This document shows, piece by piece, positions 1-7,858 of a stretch of DNA of 39,869 nt (position 1 is its first letter; each line of letters starts with the position of its first letter). This stretch comes from Oligoflexia bacterium (GTDB taxonomy: Bacteria; Bdellovibrionota_C; UBA2361; JAFLCA01), in the NCBI GenBank assembly GCA_019694465.1, contig JAIBBV010000036.1, positions 1 through 39,869 on the forward strand, in the 5' to 3' direction. A program made the position numbers and the translations under genes. Below the pieces are notes generated by a model, which worked only from the letters and a program-made list of their open reading frames with translations, was not told where the DNA came from and ran no database searches.

Positions 1-427
1 CATGCATTTTTACTCCGCCAGCAATTATGTCAGCAGATGGAGTCTGTAAGTCACCAGAGCGCCTTGCGCGCAGACGGTAGTTCCAGGTGATGCTACGCGA
101 TACGTGTCCATTTAGGATTTGTATGCTGGTCTGCGGTCCAATTAGAGAAACTGCGAAGTCGTCATTGCCAGACAATTCAGGGGTGCCGCTAGCGTCGGCG
201 TCTTCAAGGGTTATGGCGAGCAAGAATGTTTCATCAATCGAGCCAGCGGTAGGGGTGACGCGTAGAAAAAAGTTTGGGCTGGCCCAAGCTTGATTTGCCA
301 AGGCCGGGATTATTAGCAATGTGATTAAGACGTAGCTTAAAATGAGCCAGGTTAGAGAGGGACTCTTGCTTGGATCCTTCCAAGGCGTAGAGGCGAATGT
401 CATAGTTTTGTATGGTTGTCCTACCAT
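1..427 (-). CDS. batD: BatD-like protein, N-terminal part (runs off window)
   Basis: The first 142 codons of a minus-strand gene whose 3' end lies beyond base 1. The ATG at 427-425 overlaps the TAG of the upstream batB/C fusion by seven bases (ATGGTAG), which suggests translational coupling. The peptide has a signal/membrane segment at about residues 25-46. It is followed by a beta-rich stretch with the pattern 'DDFAVSLIGPQTSIQILNGH', then 'SRSITWNYRLRARRSGDL'. That matches the N-terminal repeat of BatD (oxygen-tolerance family), where a 'G-P-x-x-S-x-x-I-x-N-G' block precedes a Tyr/Leu strand. BatD is a periplasmic membrane-anchored partner of the VWA proteins BatA and BatB. Its position as last gene of the moxR-bat operon supports the call. 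Only the N-terminus can be judged. Confidence 0.85.
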   Translation of the reverse strand, partial: MVGQPYKTMTFASTPWKDPSKSPSLTWLILSYVLITLLIIPALANQAWASPNFFLRVTPTAGSIDETFLLAITLEDADASGTPELSGNDDFAVSLIGPQTSIQILNGHVSRSITWNYRLRARRSGDLQTPSADIIAGGVKMH

Positions 428-2247
428 GTTTGTCCTGCCTCAACTCTCGATCTTTGCTGCTTAGGCTTCAATAATACGGGAGAGTCATCAAGAGACTCAA
501 GCCAGGCTTTGCTTTCATCCGAGCCAAGCGGAGTTTCCTGCGGAGAGGATTCGGGTTCGGAAGCCTCTGGGGCTGCGGTTTCCTGAGGGCTGGCTTCAGC
601 TGCGGGAGTGTCCTTCTTCTCATTATCGATAGGGGCAGTGGCTGTGGCTTCTGCGCTAGGAGCTGCCGACGGTTCGGCGCTTGGCTCTGGTCGTGCTGTC
701 GGTGAGCTTTCGCTGTTCGGACTTGAGCCATTCTCCTGCTGTTGATCTTGCTGCTGTTTCTGTTGCTGATCTTGCTGATCTGGACTTGGACTTGCCTGTG
801 GAGTTGGCGTTGGAGATAGGCGGTTTGTAGCCTGCTCGTTTTTAGGAGCAGGGGTTTGTTGTTTTTTCATGGCACGCGCGATTTCTAAGTTTTTGCTGGC
901 TTTCTCGTCGCCCGGTTTAATCTTCAAAGCTTCCTCCAAGGCAAGCTCAGCACTTTGCGCATCTGCACCAAATAGTGAGGCGGTGCCTGAGTTGTAAAGG
1001 GCCTCGAACATTTCTTTCCCGGTCTGGGCGGCTTGAGCCGCTTCAGAAAAGTGCTTAGCTGCCTCTCTAAACTTGCCCAGGCGATGTTCGCTGGTCGCCA
1101 GGTTGCTAAGCGTCTCAAAACCTCGATTGCCTTTAGCTACTGCTTGGGCAAAAGCTTCTTCGGCAGATTTGTAGTCCCCATTATGTAGTCGTTGTTGAGC
1201 ATGGTATGGAGATAGATCCTCTGCCAAAGCGACGTGACTTGAAAGTAGAGTTATGAAGGCGAGAGCGAAAATGCTTTGTTCGCGCTTTAGAAGCACCAAG
1301 GCCAATATTCCAATCAAAGGGAGCCAAAGTACGTATGGCCCTAATTCTCGATACACTCGCAACTTCTCAAGGATTGCACTACTGCCAGCGCCGGAGTTTC
1401 GTGGTGCAATTAGCGCTCGTAGGTCTGAATCTCCTAAGCGTGCTCGCACATAACCGCCGCGTCCTGTAGCGCAAAGTCGCATCAAAAGATCTTCGCGCAA
1501 TTTTGATACCACTATGTTTCCCTTGTTGTCTTTAAGGAAATATCCGCCCTCCAAATCGATTGGCTTTCCCTCAAGTGTTCCAATACCCAATGCGGAAAGA
1601 GTTAGGTCAGAGCCACGCAGTAAAGTGCTGATGTCACCCTCAGCGTTTACGAGGTCTTCCCCATCGCTAACTAGTAAGACTAGTGGATTGGTCGACTGTA
1701 CGCGGCGCAAGCTATCCAGCGCTGACTGTAGGCCTGCTTTTAGACTGGATCCTCCTTGGCGAATTAACTGTGGAGAGATGGCACTAATAAATGTTCTAAC
1801 AACTTGATAGTCACTTGTTAGCGGTAGAAAGCGGTAGCTTTCACCGGCAAAGAGGACAATTCCAACGCGATCTCCCGGCGATATAGTTGGGAGCAGGCCC
1901 AGCAAGTCCACAAGTTTACGTTTTGCGAATTCTAATCGATTTGGCTCAACGTCCTTGGTCAACATACTCTTGCTGACATCGACAACGAGCATAATGTCTC
2001 GAGCATGCGCGTTTACTTGTAGTTCTTGGAATCCAGCGTGCGGGCGTGCCAGGGCCGCCACTAATGCGGCTATTACCGCCAGTGGTAATAAGAGTCTGTT
2101 GTTCTTGTCGGAGCTCGAAATCCCTAGCCGATTTAGCAGAGCAGCGCGCCTCTTCTCTAAAGCCAGCAGAATTAAATAGCCGGGTGGTAGGAGCAACAGG
2201 AACAAGAGCTGGTATGAATCGACAAAATGCTCCAGCATATCCCTCAC
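421..2247 (-). CDS. batB: BatB/BatC-type fusion: VWA domain, TPRs and acidic Pro/Gln-rich tail
   Basis: A 608-residue membrane protein. Two N-terminal hydrophobic segments (about 12-30 and 52-68) precede a von Willebrand A domain. Its MIDAS motif DVSKS is at 90-94 and the SDG strand at 194-196. Further membrane segments lie near 304-320 and 327-341, followed by tetratricopeptide repeats (about 350-455). The C-terminal 140 residues are low complexity, rich in Gln, Pro, Ser, Glu and Ala. In many bacteria the VWA part (BatB) and the TPR part (BatC) are separate genes; here they are one chain. The start is GTG and overlaps the batA stop by four bases; an ATG three codons in is an alternative. The exact role of Bat proteins is unsettled: they have been linked to aerotolerance and envelope stress, with MoxR as a chaperone-like partner. 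Confidence 0.9.
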   Translation of the reverse strand: MRDMLEHFVDSYQLLFLLLLPPGYLILLALEKRRAALLNRLGISSSDKNNRLLLPLAVIAALVAALARPHAGFQELQVNAHARDIMLVVDVSKSMLTKDVEPNRLEFAKRKLVDLLGLLPTISPGDRVGIVLFAGESYRFLPLTSDYQVVRTFISAISPQLIRQGGSSLKAGLQSALDSLRRVQSTNPLVLLVSDGEDLVNAEGDISTLLRGSDLTLSALGIGTLEGKPIDLEGGYFLKDNKGNIVVSKLREDLLMRLCATGRGGYVRARLGDSDLRALIAPRNSGAGSSAILEKLRVYRELGPYVLWLPLIGILALVLLKREQSIFALAFITLLSSHVALAEDLSPYHAQQRLHNGDYKSAEEAFAQAVAKGNRGFETLSNLATSEHRLGKFREAAKHFSEAAQAAQTGKEMFEALYNSGTASLFGADAQSAELALEEALKIKPGDEKASKNLEIARAMKKQQTPAPKNEQATNRLSPTPTPQASPSPDQQDQQQKQQQDQQQENGSSPNSESSPTARPEPSAEPSAAPSAEATATAPIDNEKKDTPAAEASPQETAAPEASEPESSPQETPLGSDESKAWLESLDDSPVLLKPKQQRSRVEAGQTW

Positions 2248-3254
2248 GGCAGCTTAAGAAAAATAGTCCGGCCCAAGATTAGCAAGAGCATGTAGGCACA
2301 CAGGGCGGCCTCGGCATAGCGCGGAAAAAGTTCTTCAACCATTCGGTGCGTCGAGTCTGGCGCCTCGGTAGTTTCAAGCTTGTCGATATCTTGGTACACC
2401 TGCGTCAATCCCTCGATACTGCTGGCGTTGAAGAAGACACCGCCTGTCGTCTCAGCGATGGCGCGCAATGTAGCTTCATCATATTCAGCGCCTTGTAAGC
2501 TCTGCTGTGTATAGATCCCCTGGCGCATGCGCATTACGGTTTGAGAAGAACCGACGCCAATAGTGTGCACCTTGATGCCCAGATCTTTCGCCACGTCCGC
2601 AGCCTTGCGCGGGTTCACCTGACCTGCGTTGCTCACTCCGTCTGTTAGAAGGATTACTGCCTTGGTGCTGCCAGGAAAATCGCGGAGGCGTTTGAGGCTT
2701 AGGCCCAGGCCGTCTCCCAAGGCGGTGCCATCGCCGGCCATGCCTAGTTCGAGCTCCTCGACTAGTTGAACAAGTACGTCCAGGTCGGCGGTTAGTGGGG
2801 CCTGTAAATAAGCCTTGCTACCAAATACGACCAGGCCGAGGCGATCACCTTGGCGCTTGGCAATAAACTCCTTAACTACCTGTTTGACTGCTGCTAGACG
2901 TGAGGTGCTGCCTAAGGCGGAATCAAAATCTTCGGTTCCCATGCTGCGTGACACATCAATCGCCAACATTAGATTACGCGCCTCCAATGGATTCGTCTCA
3001 TTAGTGACACGCTGCGGTCTGGCTGCGGCGATACTTAGGCAGGCAATAAAAATAGTGCTAAGCGCGCCGAGACAGGGAGTTCGTAGGCGTTGACGCCAGG
3101 AGGGAGTAATGTCTGCGTATATACTAGTGGCAGGGATGGGAGCGCAGCGCGAGGACCGCGTTCGCATCCACCAGCTAAAGGCCAAAAGTAGAGGCGTCAA
3201 TAGCACGTACGGATAAGCGAAGGTGAGTGTTGTAAGCGGAAAGAGTAGATTCAT
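2244..3254 (-). CDS. batA: BatA-like VWA domain membrane protein
   Basis: 336 residues. Two N-terminal membrane segments (about 8-29 and 61-77) and one C-terminal segment (about 316-333) bracket a von Willebrand A domain. The metal-ion-dependent adhesion site is complete, with DVSRS at 100-104 and TDG at 204-206. The length and topology match the BatA family (Bacteroides aerotolerance-type VWA proteins). The VWA domain should face the periplasm and bind partner proteins through a divalent cation. The gene overlaps its neighbours on both sides by four bases (3251-3254 and 2244-2247), so it is cotranscribed and probably translationally coupled with the DUF4381 gene and batB/C. Confidence 0.92.
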   Translation of the reverse strand: MNLLFPLTTLTFAYPYVLLTPLLLAFSWWMRTRSSRCAPIPATSIYADITPSWRQRLRTPCLGALSTIFIACLSIAAARPQRVTNETNPLEARNLMLAIDVSRSMGTEDFDSALGSTSRLAAVKQVVKEFIAKRQGDRLGLVVFGSKAYLQAPLTADLDVLVQLVEELELGMAGDGTALGDGLGLSLKRLRDFPGSTKAVILLTDGVSNAGQVNPRKAADVAKDLGIKVHTIGVGSSQTVMRMRQGIYTQQSLQGAEYDEATLRAIAETTGGVFFNASSIEGLTQVYQDIDKLETTEAPDSTHRMVEELFPRYAEAALCAYMLLLILGRTIFLKLP

Positions 3255-3748
3255 TTGGAACTACCCTTGCGATTTTGTCTGGTTCTTTCGAGAGCTGATA
3301 AGATACTGCCGAGCTGCTCCTGGCGACTAATGTTATCAATAGTCGGGGCGAAGCGCTGCGCTTCAATTTTTAGCAGTTCGTGGAGAATCTCATTTACCTG
3401 AGCGCATTGGGGAAGCGTTAGGCAGTGTCGAAGCTCAGTCAGGGAGCAAGCATCGAGGGCTATCTGAGTAAGTACGCTAACTAGCCGGCGTAGCAAAAGG
3501 CTAAGGTCATTTAGTTCTGCGCGAGTCAAAGCTTGACCCGGGCGTGTCATCAGAGCATTGGCTTGGCGAACTGCAAGTTCTAATGATTGATCTGGAGAGA
3601 AATGCCGTCGCCGCGAACGCGATAAAAGCAACAGCAGAGCAGCCCCGATTAAGGCGAGCACTAGCAGGCCGATCCAAGCAAAAAGCCCTGGTTCATAAGC
3701 GATAGCAGGAGGAGCGATAATATCAAAGGGAGTTGGAAGTGCTGTCAT
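3251..3748 (-). CDS. DUF4381-like small membrane protein of the moxR-bat operon
   Basis: 165 residues with one strong membrane segment (about 22-43), a short basic run (SRSRRR) right after it, and a helical cytoplasmic domain. The size, single anchor and position between DUF58 and batA match the DUF4381 proteins regularly found in moxR-DUF58-DUF4381-VWA operons. No enzymatic motif is visible. It sits six bases downstream of the DUF58 gene and overlaps batA by four bases. Its function is unknown in the family; it is presumed to be part of the MoxR-dependent membrane assembly. The family call rests on context and topology more than on motifs. Confidence 0.75.
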   Translation of the reverse strand: MTALPTPFDIIAPPAIAYEPGLFAWIGLLVLALIGAALLLLLSRSRRRHFSPDQSLELAVRQANALMTRPGQALTRAELNDLSLLLRRLVSVLTQIALDACSLTELRHCLTLPQCAQVNEILHELLKIEAQRFAPTIDNISRQEQLGSILSALERTRQNRKGSSK

Positions 3749-3754
3749 GACTCT

Positions 3755-4660
3755 TCACCGCACCCTGGCACGTCTACGTGACATCAGTTCCGCTAGTGGC
3801 TTAAGCGAGCGATCCACGAAGCGCACCAGGTCAATGCCGCATTGCTTGCATGTCGCGCTCCATTCACTTAGGCGCCTTTGGTGAGCCAGCTCATAATGAC
3901 GCCTAACGGCCTTGTCGCTAGAGTCGATAATTATGCGATCTCCACTCTCTAGATCTTCAAATTCGATTAAACCTGCCCGAGGTAGTTCAGAATCAAGCCG
4001 ATCCTCCAAGCTAGCGGCCACCACATCATGCTTTAAGCCTAGTAGACGCAGCTCTTGCTGGATTGAGTCGCTGGGATTGAAATCCAAAAAGTCACTAAGG
4101 ATAAAAATTACGCTACGGCGCTTAAGCAAAGCGCGTAGCGACTTAATAGAACACGCCAGGTTAGTCGCTTTGCGGGCCGGACGTTGGTCGAGTAAAGCCA
4201 ACAGCACACGTTGAAGCTGGGCGCGCGACTGGGCGGGGGGCAGATAGTGCACAACATCGTCGGCGAAGAGGCAAAGTCCCACTAAATCCTGTGAGCGTAG
4301 AGCTAGCATAGCTAGCAAAGCGGCTAATTCGCGGCCGCGAGCCTGCTTATTGCGCGGAGCTCCATGTTGAAGAGAGGCACTGATGTCGAGCATCAACATC
4401 AGGCGAAGTTGGCGGTCCTCTTGAAACGACTTGACATAAATCTGACTAGTGCGTGCGCTAGCCTTCCAGTGGATATGCTTTACGTCATCACCCGGAGCGT
4501 AAAGACGAAGATCGGAGAAAACAAGCCCAGAGCCTCTAAAGGCGGTGCGGTAGTTGCCAATTAGCTCGCTGTCTAGAGCCCGGCGCGAGCGGATCTGCAG
4601 CCGTTTCAACTCAGCCAGCATTTCTGGCGTTAACAGGGTGTTAATGGCAGCTGCTTGCAT
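3755..4660 (-). CDS. DUF58 domain protein (MoxR-associated VWA-like)
   Basis: 301 residues with no membrane anchor. The family hallmark is clear at residues 54-70: 'YAPGDDVKHIHWKASAR', the conserved DUF58 block (x-P-G-D-D-x-x-x-I-x-W-x-x-x-A-R). It is followed by a degenerate VWA-like start, DISAS at 92-96. DUF58 proteins are nearly always next to moxR-type ATPases and are thought to be partners or substrates of the AAA+ chaperone. Here the gene starts at the last base of the moxR stop, so the two are tightly coupled. Cytoplasmic location is inferred from the absence of a signal peptide. Confidence 0.93.
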   Translation of the reverse strand: MQAAAINTLLTPEMLAELKRLQIRSRRALDSELIGNYRTAFRGSGLVFSDLRLYAPGDDVKHIHWKASARTSQIYVKSFQEDRQLRLMLMLDISASLQHGAPRNKQARGRELAALLAMLALRSQDLVGLCLFADDVVHYLPPAQSRAQLQRVLLALLDQRPARKATNLACSIKSLRALLKRRSVIFILSDFLDFNPSDSIQQELRLLGLKHDVVAASLEDRLDSELPRAGLIEFEDLESGDRIIIDSSDKAVRRHYELAHQRRLSEWSATCKQCGIDLVRFVDRSLKPLAELMSRRRARVR

Positions 4661-5619
4661 CAGGGTACCGTGACACTCTTAAGCAAAGTGTTAATGATTT
4701 GCTCGCTTGTTATTCCACGCGCTTCGGCTTCAAAGCTTGGCAGAATGCGATGTCGAAGTACGTCGGGGGCTATTTCCTTGACTTCATCTGGGCTGACATA
4801 GACTTTGCCGCGAAGTAGCGCCAATGCGCGGGCACAAGCTTGCAATGCTACGCTGGCACGCGGGCTGGCGCCCCAATCGACCATTCCCTCTAGGCCATAG
4901 CGGGCTGTCTCACGGCTGGCTTGCACTAGTGTCACCACGTAACGATAAATTTTTGGATCTACATACATGTCGGCAGCTAGGGAGCGTAGTTCGCGCAAAT
5001 CCGCAAGCCCAAGCAGCTTTTGGACCGCTGGTGGCTCCTTAGACTCCTGAACTGCCAACTCGACAATTTTAATCTCTTCATCTAAGGAGGGATAGGAAAC
5101 CTTTACCTTCATTAAGAATCGATCGACCTGCGCTTCGGGAAGTGGGTAAGTACCTTCCTGTTCAATTGGGTTTTGGGTAGCTAACACTAGGAAAGGTTCT
5201 GGGAGCTGAAAAGTTTCTTCGCCAATCGTGACCATGCGCTCCTGCATTGCCTGCAGTAACGCTGACTGAACCTTGGCCGGCGCTCGGTTTATCTCATCGG
5301 CTAGAAGTAAATTTGTAAAAACTGGCCCGCGGCGAATCACAAACTCGCCGCTATTGGGCCTAAATACTTCTGTGCCAATTAGGTCAGATGGTAGCAAGTC
5401 AGGAGTGAACTGAACTCTGCTCATGCGTGCATCGATAATTTGAGTCAGCACGTTGAGGGTCTTAGTTTTTGCCAGTCCAGGCACCCCCTCAAGTAGAACA
5501 TGGCCATCCGCTAAAAGTGCCACAAATAAACGCTCTATCAGGTATTCTTGACCGATGATTTGCTTGTGAACTTCTTGTTTTAGTCGTTCGAAGATATCTC
5601 GGGCTGCAATTACATCCAC
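4660..5619 (-). CDS. moxR: MoxR family AAA+ ATPase
   Basis: 319 residues. Walker A is GVPGLAKT (45-52) and Walker B is LLLADEIN (104-111), with sensor 1 in ATQNP (147-151) and the MoxR-typical 'PEAQVDRF' (161-168). This is the classic AAA_3 ATPase that probably helps assemble or activate the VWA proteins encoded downstream. The start codon is GTG at 5619-5617, with AAGGGAGA about eight bases upstream as ribosome-binding site. It is the first gene of a minus-strand operon extending to the window edge and is divergent from the DoxX gene. A weak sigma70-type promoter lies 37-64 bases upstream. Confidence 0.96.
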   Translation of the reverse strand: MDVIAARDIFERLKQEVHKQIIGQEYLIERLFVALLADGHVLLEGVPGLAKTKTLNVLTQIIDARMSRVQFTPDLLPSDLIGTEVFRPNSGEFVIRRGPVFTNLLLADEINRAPAKVQSALLQAMQERMVTIGEETFQLPEPFLVLATQNPIEQEGTYPLPEAQVDRFLMKVKVSYPSLDEEIKIVELAVQESKEPPAVQKLLGLADLRELRSLAADMYVDPKIYRYVVTLVQASRETARYGLEGMVDWGASPRASVALQACARALALLRGKVYVSPDEVKEIAPDVLRHRILPSFEAEARGITSEQIINTLLKSVTVP

Positions 5620-5655
5620 GCGTACTCTCCCTTAAACACGAGGCTAGCTATCTGT

Positions 5656-5683
5656 ATTCTATGGTAGAGATTTATTTGAACAA
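5656..5683 (-). promoter_or_regulatory. Candidate sigma70 promoter of the moxR-bat operon
   Basis: On the minus strand TTGTTC (5683-5678) and TAGAAT (5661-5656) are separated by 16 bases. The -10 matches five of six consensus positions and the -35 only three. It lies directly upstream of moxR in the divergent intergenic region (5620-5837). The opposite strand has a perfect TATAAT at 5797-5802 pointing toward the DoxX gene, but without a convincing -35. Confidence 0.4.
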
Positions 5684-5837
5684 GCGTCGCTTTTGAGAAT
5701 TACTGCTGTTGTCATCGGGCACTGTCCCCTTGAATAATTAAGCAAGCCGGCTGTTGCGGGCATGGCGTGGCAGGTAGGTCGTCTATTGGGGATAGCTATA
5801 ATTTTATCCCTTGGCAGAATGCTGTTCGCTTTTTATT

Positions 5838-6257
5838 ATGCTGGCTATGAAGATGAATGAACCTATAGGCAACCCTATTTGGGGACCGTTTCTTATTCGT
5901 ATGACGCTTGGCCTCTACTTTATGCTGGCTGGTTACGCCAAGCTCGATAATATTCCCGGATTCATAAAAGAAGTTGAGTCATTTCAGATTTTGCCGCCCC
6001 ATCTTGCCACTTTATATGGCATCTTGCTCCCTTACATGGAAATTTTGGGTGGAACGCTGCTAGTAATTGGTATTTGGACAACTCTCGCAGCCTTCGTGAT
6101 TTCCCTTATGCTGTTGTCATTTGTTATGGCCTTCGGCGTGTTTCCGAAAGGTGGCTACCTATTTAATAAGGACGTCTTGCTCCTCGCGGCCAGCATTTCT
6201 TTGCTATACAGCGGCGCCGGAGCTATGAGCATCGACCGCTTCCGCAAGACCGGTTGA
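5838..6257 (+). CDS. DoxX family small membrane protein
   Basis: About 139 residues with four hydrophobic segments. The family-typical opening is visible: an 'R-x-x-L-G-x-x-F-x-x-A-G-x-x-K' block (RMTLGLYFMLAGYAKL), then a second helix around 'LLPYMEILGGTLLVIG'. DoxX proteins are inner-membrane proteins, some linked to quinone or sulfur redox chemistry; the substrate cannot be read here. The start is uncertain: a TTG at 5811 opens the frame, ATGs follow at 5838, 5847 and 5853, and none has a clear ribosome-binding site. The last two fit the family's usual length best. A TATAAT at 5797-5802 lies just upstream. The gene stands alone between the moxR operon and the sHsp cluster. Confidence 0.8.
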   Translation: MLAMKMNEPIGNPIWGPFLIRMTLGLYFMLAGYAKLDNIPGFIKEVESFQILPPHLATLYGILLPYMEILGGTLLVIGIWTTLAAFVISLMLLSFVMAFGVFPKGGYLFNKDVLLLAASISLLYSGAGAMSIDRFRKTG

Positions 6258-6368
6258 GCTGCTTTTCCTGAGCTATAAACGCATTTCTGATAGGGGTTCT
6301 CAGTGGAGGCCACGATAGCTTTTGCCCGCGGTAAGCCTAGCTGGCCCTATGTTTTATGAAAAAATAGC

Positions 6369-6399
6369 CTTGAAATTTCTCCCGGCGTGGTTATCTAAG
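6369..6399 (+). promoter_or_regulatory. Heat-shock (sigma32-type) promoter of the sHsp cluster
   Basis: CTTG at 6369-6372, a 17-base spacer, then gttatctaag at 6390-6399. The consensus described for sigma32 promoters of alphaproteobacteria is CTTG-N17-CYTATNTNNG. All fixed positions match except the first C. The E. coli-style -35 CCTTGAAA is also present (6368-6375). The predicted transcript start is about 55 bases before the first sHsp gene, whose ribosome-binding site AAGGAGGG is at 6447-6454. This gives direct sequence support for heat-inducible expression of the three sHsps. Confidence 0.7.
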
Positions 6400-6460
6400 T
6401 TCTAGACAAAAAACCCAATTAATTTAGTGCAGTAAACCCTATTTCTAAGGAGGGACGGGT

Positions 6461-6868
6461 ATGGTCTGGTCTGAGTTCCCATCATTTTTTCTAAGAGATC
6501 CTTGGGCTGCCTTCGAGCCAAGTTTCCCACGCATTATGTCGGCTTCAACTGAGCCTTTGCCCAGGGCAAACTTCTGGGGAGATGAAAGTAAGTTGCTAGC
6601 AGTAATAGAGATACCTGGGGTGGCCTCTGAAAACTGTGACGTTAGCGTGCAGGGAAAGGCACTAACTGTAAGCGGCGCGCGTCCTCGAGAGGACGTAGAA
6701 GGCGAGCGTGAGCGCGGAGACCGTTGGAGTGGTGAGTTCACTAGAAGTTTTGAGTTGCCATACGAAATCGAGGCAGATGCTGTGGAGGCTAAGTTAAAGA
6801 ATGGGCTTTTACAGATTACTCTGCCGCGCGCCAATAGTTCAAAGCCGCGTAAGATTAGTGTGAAATAG
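6461..6868 (+). CDS. Small heat-shock protein, Hsp20 family (first of three)
   Basis: 135 residues holding an alpha-crystallin domain from about residue 40 to 130. It contains the signature 'A-x-x-x-N-G-L-L' (EAKLKNGLLQITLP) and a C-terminal I-x-V motif (KISVK) that docks neighbouring subunits. The N-terminal arm is Phe/Pro-rich (SEFPSFFLRDPWAAF), as expected for the substrate-binding region. sHsps are ATP-independent holdases that keep unfolding proteins soluble for Hsp70/ClpB. A strong ribosome-binding site (AAGGAGGG) lies six bases upstream of the ATG. It is the first gene behind the sigma32-type promoter and is ten bases from the next sHsp. Confidence 0.95.
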   Translation: MVWSEFPSFFLRDPWAAFEPSFPRIMSASTEPLPRANFWGDESKLLAVIEIPGVASENCDVSVQGKALTVSGARPREDVEGERERGDRWSGEFTRSFELPYEIEADAVEAKLKNGLLQITLPRANSSKPRKISVK

Positions 6869-6878
6869 GGAGGGTGTT

Positions 6879-7235
6879 ATGAATCAGTCAAATACGCAAG
6901 AAAAGTTTCGTCGACCAAATTTCGATATTATGCAGAGCAGCGCTGCCACTGTTGTGGTGGCCGATTTTCCCGGAGTTCAGCCGGAGGGGTTAGAAATTAC
7001 TGTCGAGGCTGGGCAAATGACCATTTGCGGTCGGCCTAGTTTCACGGGCCCGGACAAGCTTTCGCTGTTGCGAGAAGAGCTTGAGAGCGCTCCGTTTAAG
7101 GTAAGTTTTAGGGTCCCAGAAACTTTGGATGCTGACGCAGCAGAGGCAAAGCTACGGGATGGGGTGCTGCGTTTAAGTCTGCCCGTGCGTCGCCAGAATG
7201 GTCTGCGCAAGATTTCTGTGCGTAGCGAGCAGTGA
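6879..7235 (+). CDS. Small heat-shock protein, Hsp20 family (second, short)
   Basis: 118 residues, the shortest of the three paralogues. A complete alpha-crystallin domain is recognisable, with the signature 'AAEAKLRDGVLRLSLP' and a C-terminal I-x-V (RKISVR). The N-terminal arm is only about 20 residues and lacks the aromatic-rich segment of the first copy, so its oligomer and substrate range probably differ. The first half of the domain is also divergent (VVVADFPGVQPEGLEITVEA). The ribosome-binding site GGGAGGG lies just upstream. It presumably co-assembles with its neighbours; that is inference. Confidence 0.9.
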   Translation: MNQSNTQEKFRRPNFDIMQSSAATVVVADFPGVQPEGLEITVEAGQMTICGRPSFTGPDKLSLLREELESAPFKVSFRVPETLDADAAEAKLRDGVLRLSLPVRRQNGLRKISVRSEQ

Positions 7236-7271
7236 TTTCAAATCGAAATACAAAACTAGCAAGGAGGATTT

Positions 7272-7772
7272 ATGTCAATTTCAGATCTTGTGCCGGCTGG
7301 ATGGAAAAGGCGTAAAGGGGCAACCACTGAGGTTGAACCATGGAGCGCCTTGCAACAGCAAATGAACAACCTTTTTGAAGATTTCTTCCGAGGCTTTGAA
7401 GTTGAGCCATTTAAGGCAGAGGCAGGTTGGGGTTCATTCACTCCACGTGTGAATATGAGCGAAACAGAAAAGGAGTATGTGGTTGAGGCAGAGCTGCCTG
7501 GTTTGGACGAAAAAGATATTGAGTTGTCTTTGACGAACGATATCTTGACAATTCGTGGGCATAAGAAACAGGAACATGAGCGTAAAGAGGGAGAAAATCG
7601 AATCTTCTTCGAGCGAAGTTACGGTTCATTTGAGCGCTCCATCCCTTTAACCTGTGAGGTAGATCAGGACAAGATTGATGCTAGCTTCAGGAAGGGGGTT
7701 TTGACGGTAAAATTGCCAAAATCTGCCCAGGCGCAACGTCAGAGTAAGAAGATAACGGTTCGGGCATCTTAG
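7272..7772 (+). CDS. Small heat-shock protein, Hsp20 family (third, HspA/IbpA-like class)
   Basis: 166 residues and the most canonical of the trio. A charged or amphipathic N-terminal arm (about 1-55) contains 'MNNLFEDFFRGF', and the alpha-crystallin domain runs about 56-160. Key elements are 'VEAELPGLDEKDIELSLTND', the A-x-x-x-x-G-V-L signature (ASFRKGVLTVKLP) and a terminal I-x-V (KKITVRAS). This is the common bacterial class-A sHsp layout. The ribosome-binding site AAGGAGG lies about five bases before the ATG. A 36-base gap separates it from the second copy, so all three probably share the heat-shock promoter at 6369. Confidence 0.96.
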   Translation: MSISDLVPAGWKRRKGATTEVEPWSALQQQMNNLFEDFFRGFEVEPFKAEAGWGSFTPRVNMSETEKEYVVEAELPGLDEKDIELSLTNDILTIRGHKKQEHERKEGENRIFFERSYGSFERSIPLTCEVDQDKIDASFRKGVLTVKLPKSAQAQRQSKKITVRAS

Positions 7773-7858
7773 ATACCAAGCGTGTGGCGGTGACCTGCTT
7801 TCCAGCCGGTCGCCGTCTATCGCTGGATTTTTTGTGGCGTCTCCCGTACCCTAAACAA

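Noticed and set aside
7784..7858. Upstream GTG start for tilS
   Set aside because: It adds 25 residues without similarity to the family and has no ribosome-binding site.
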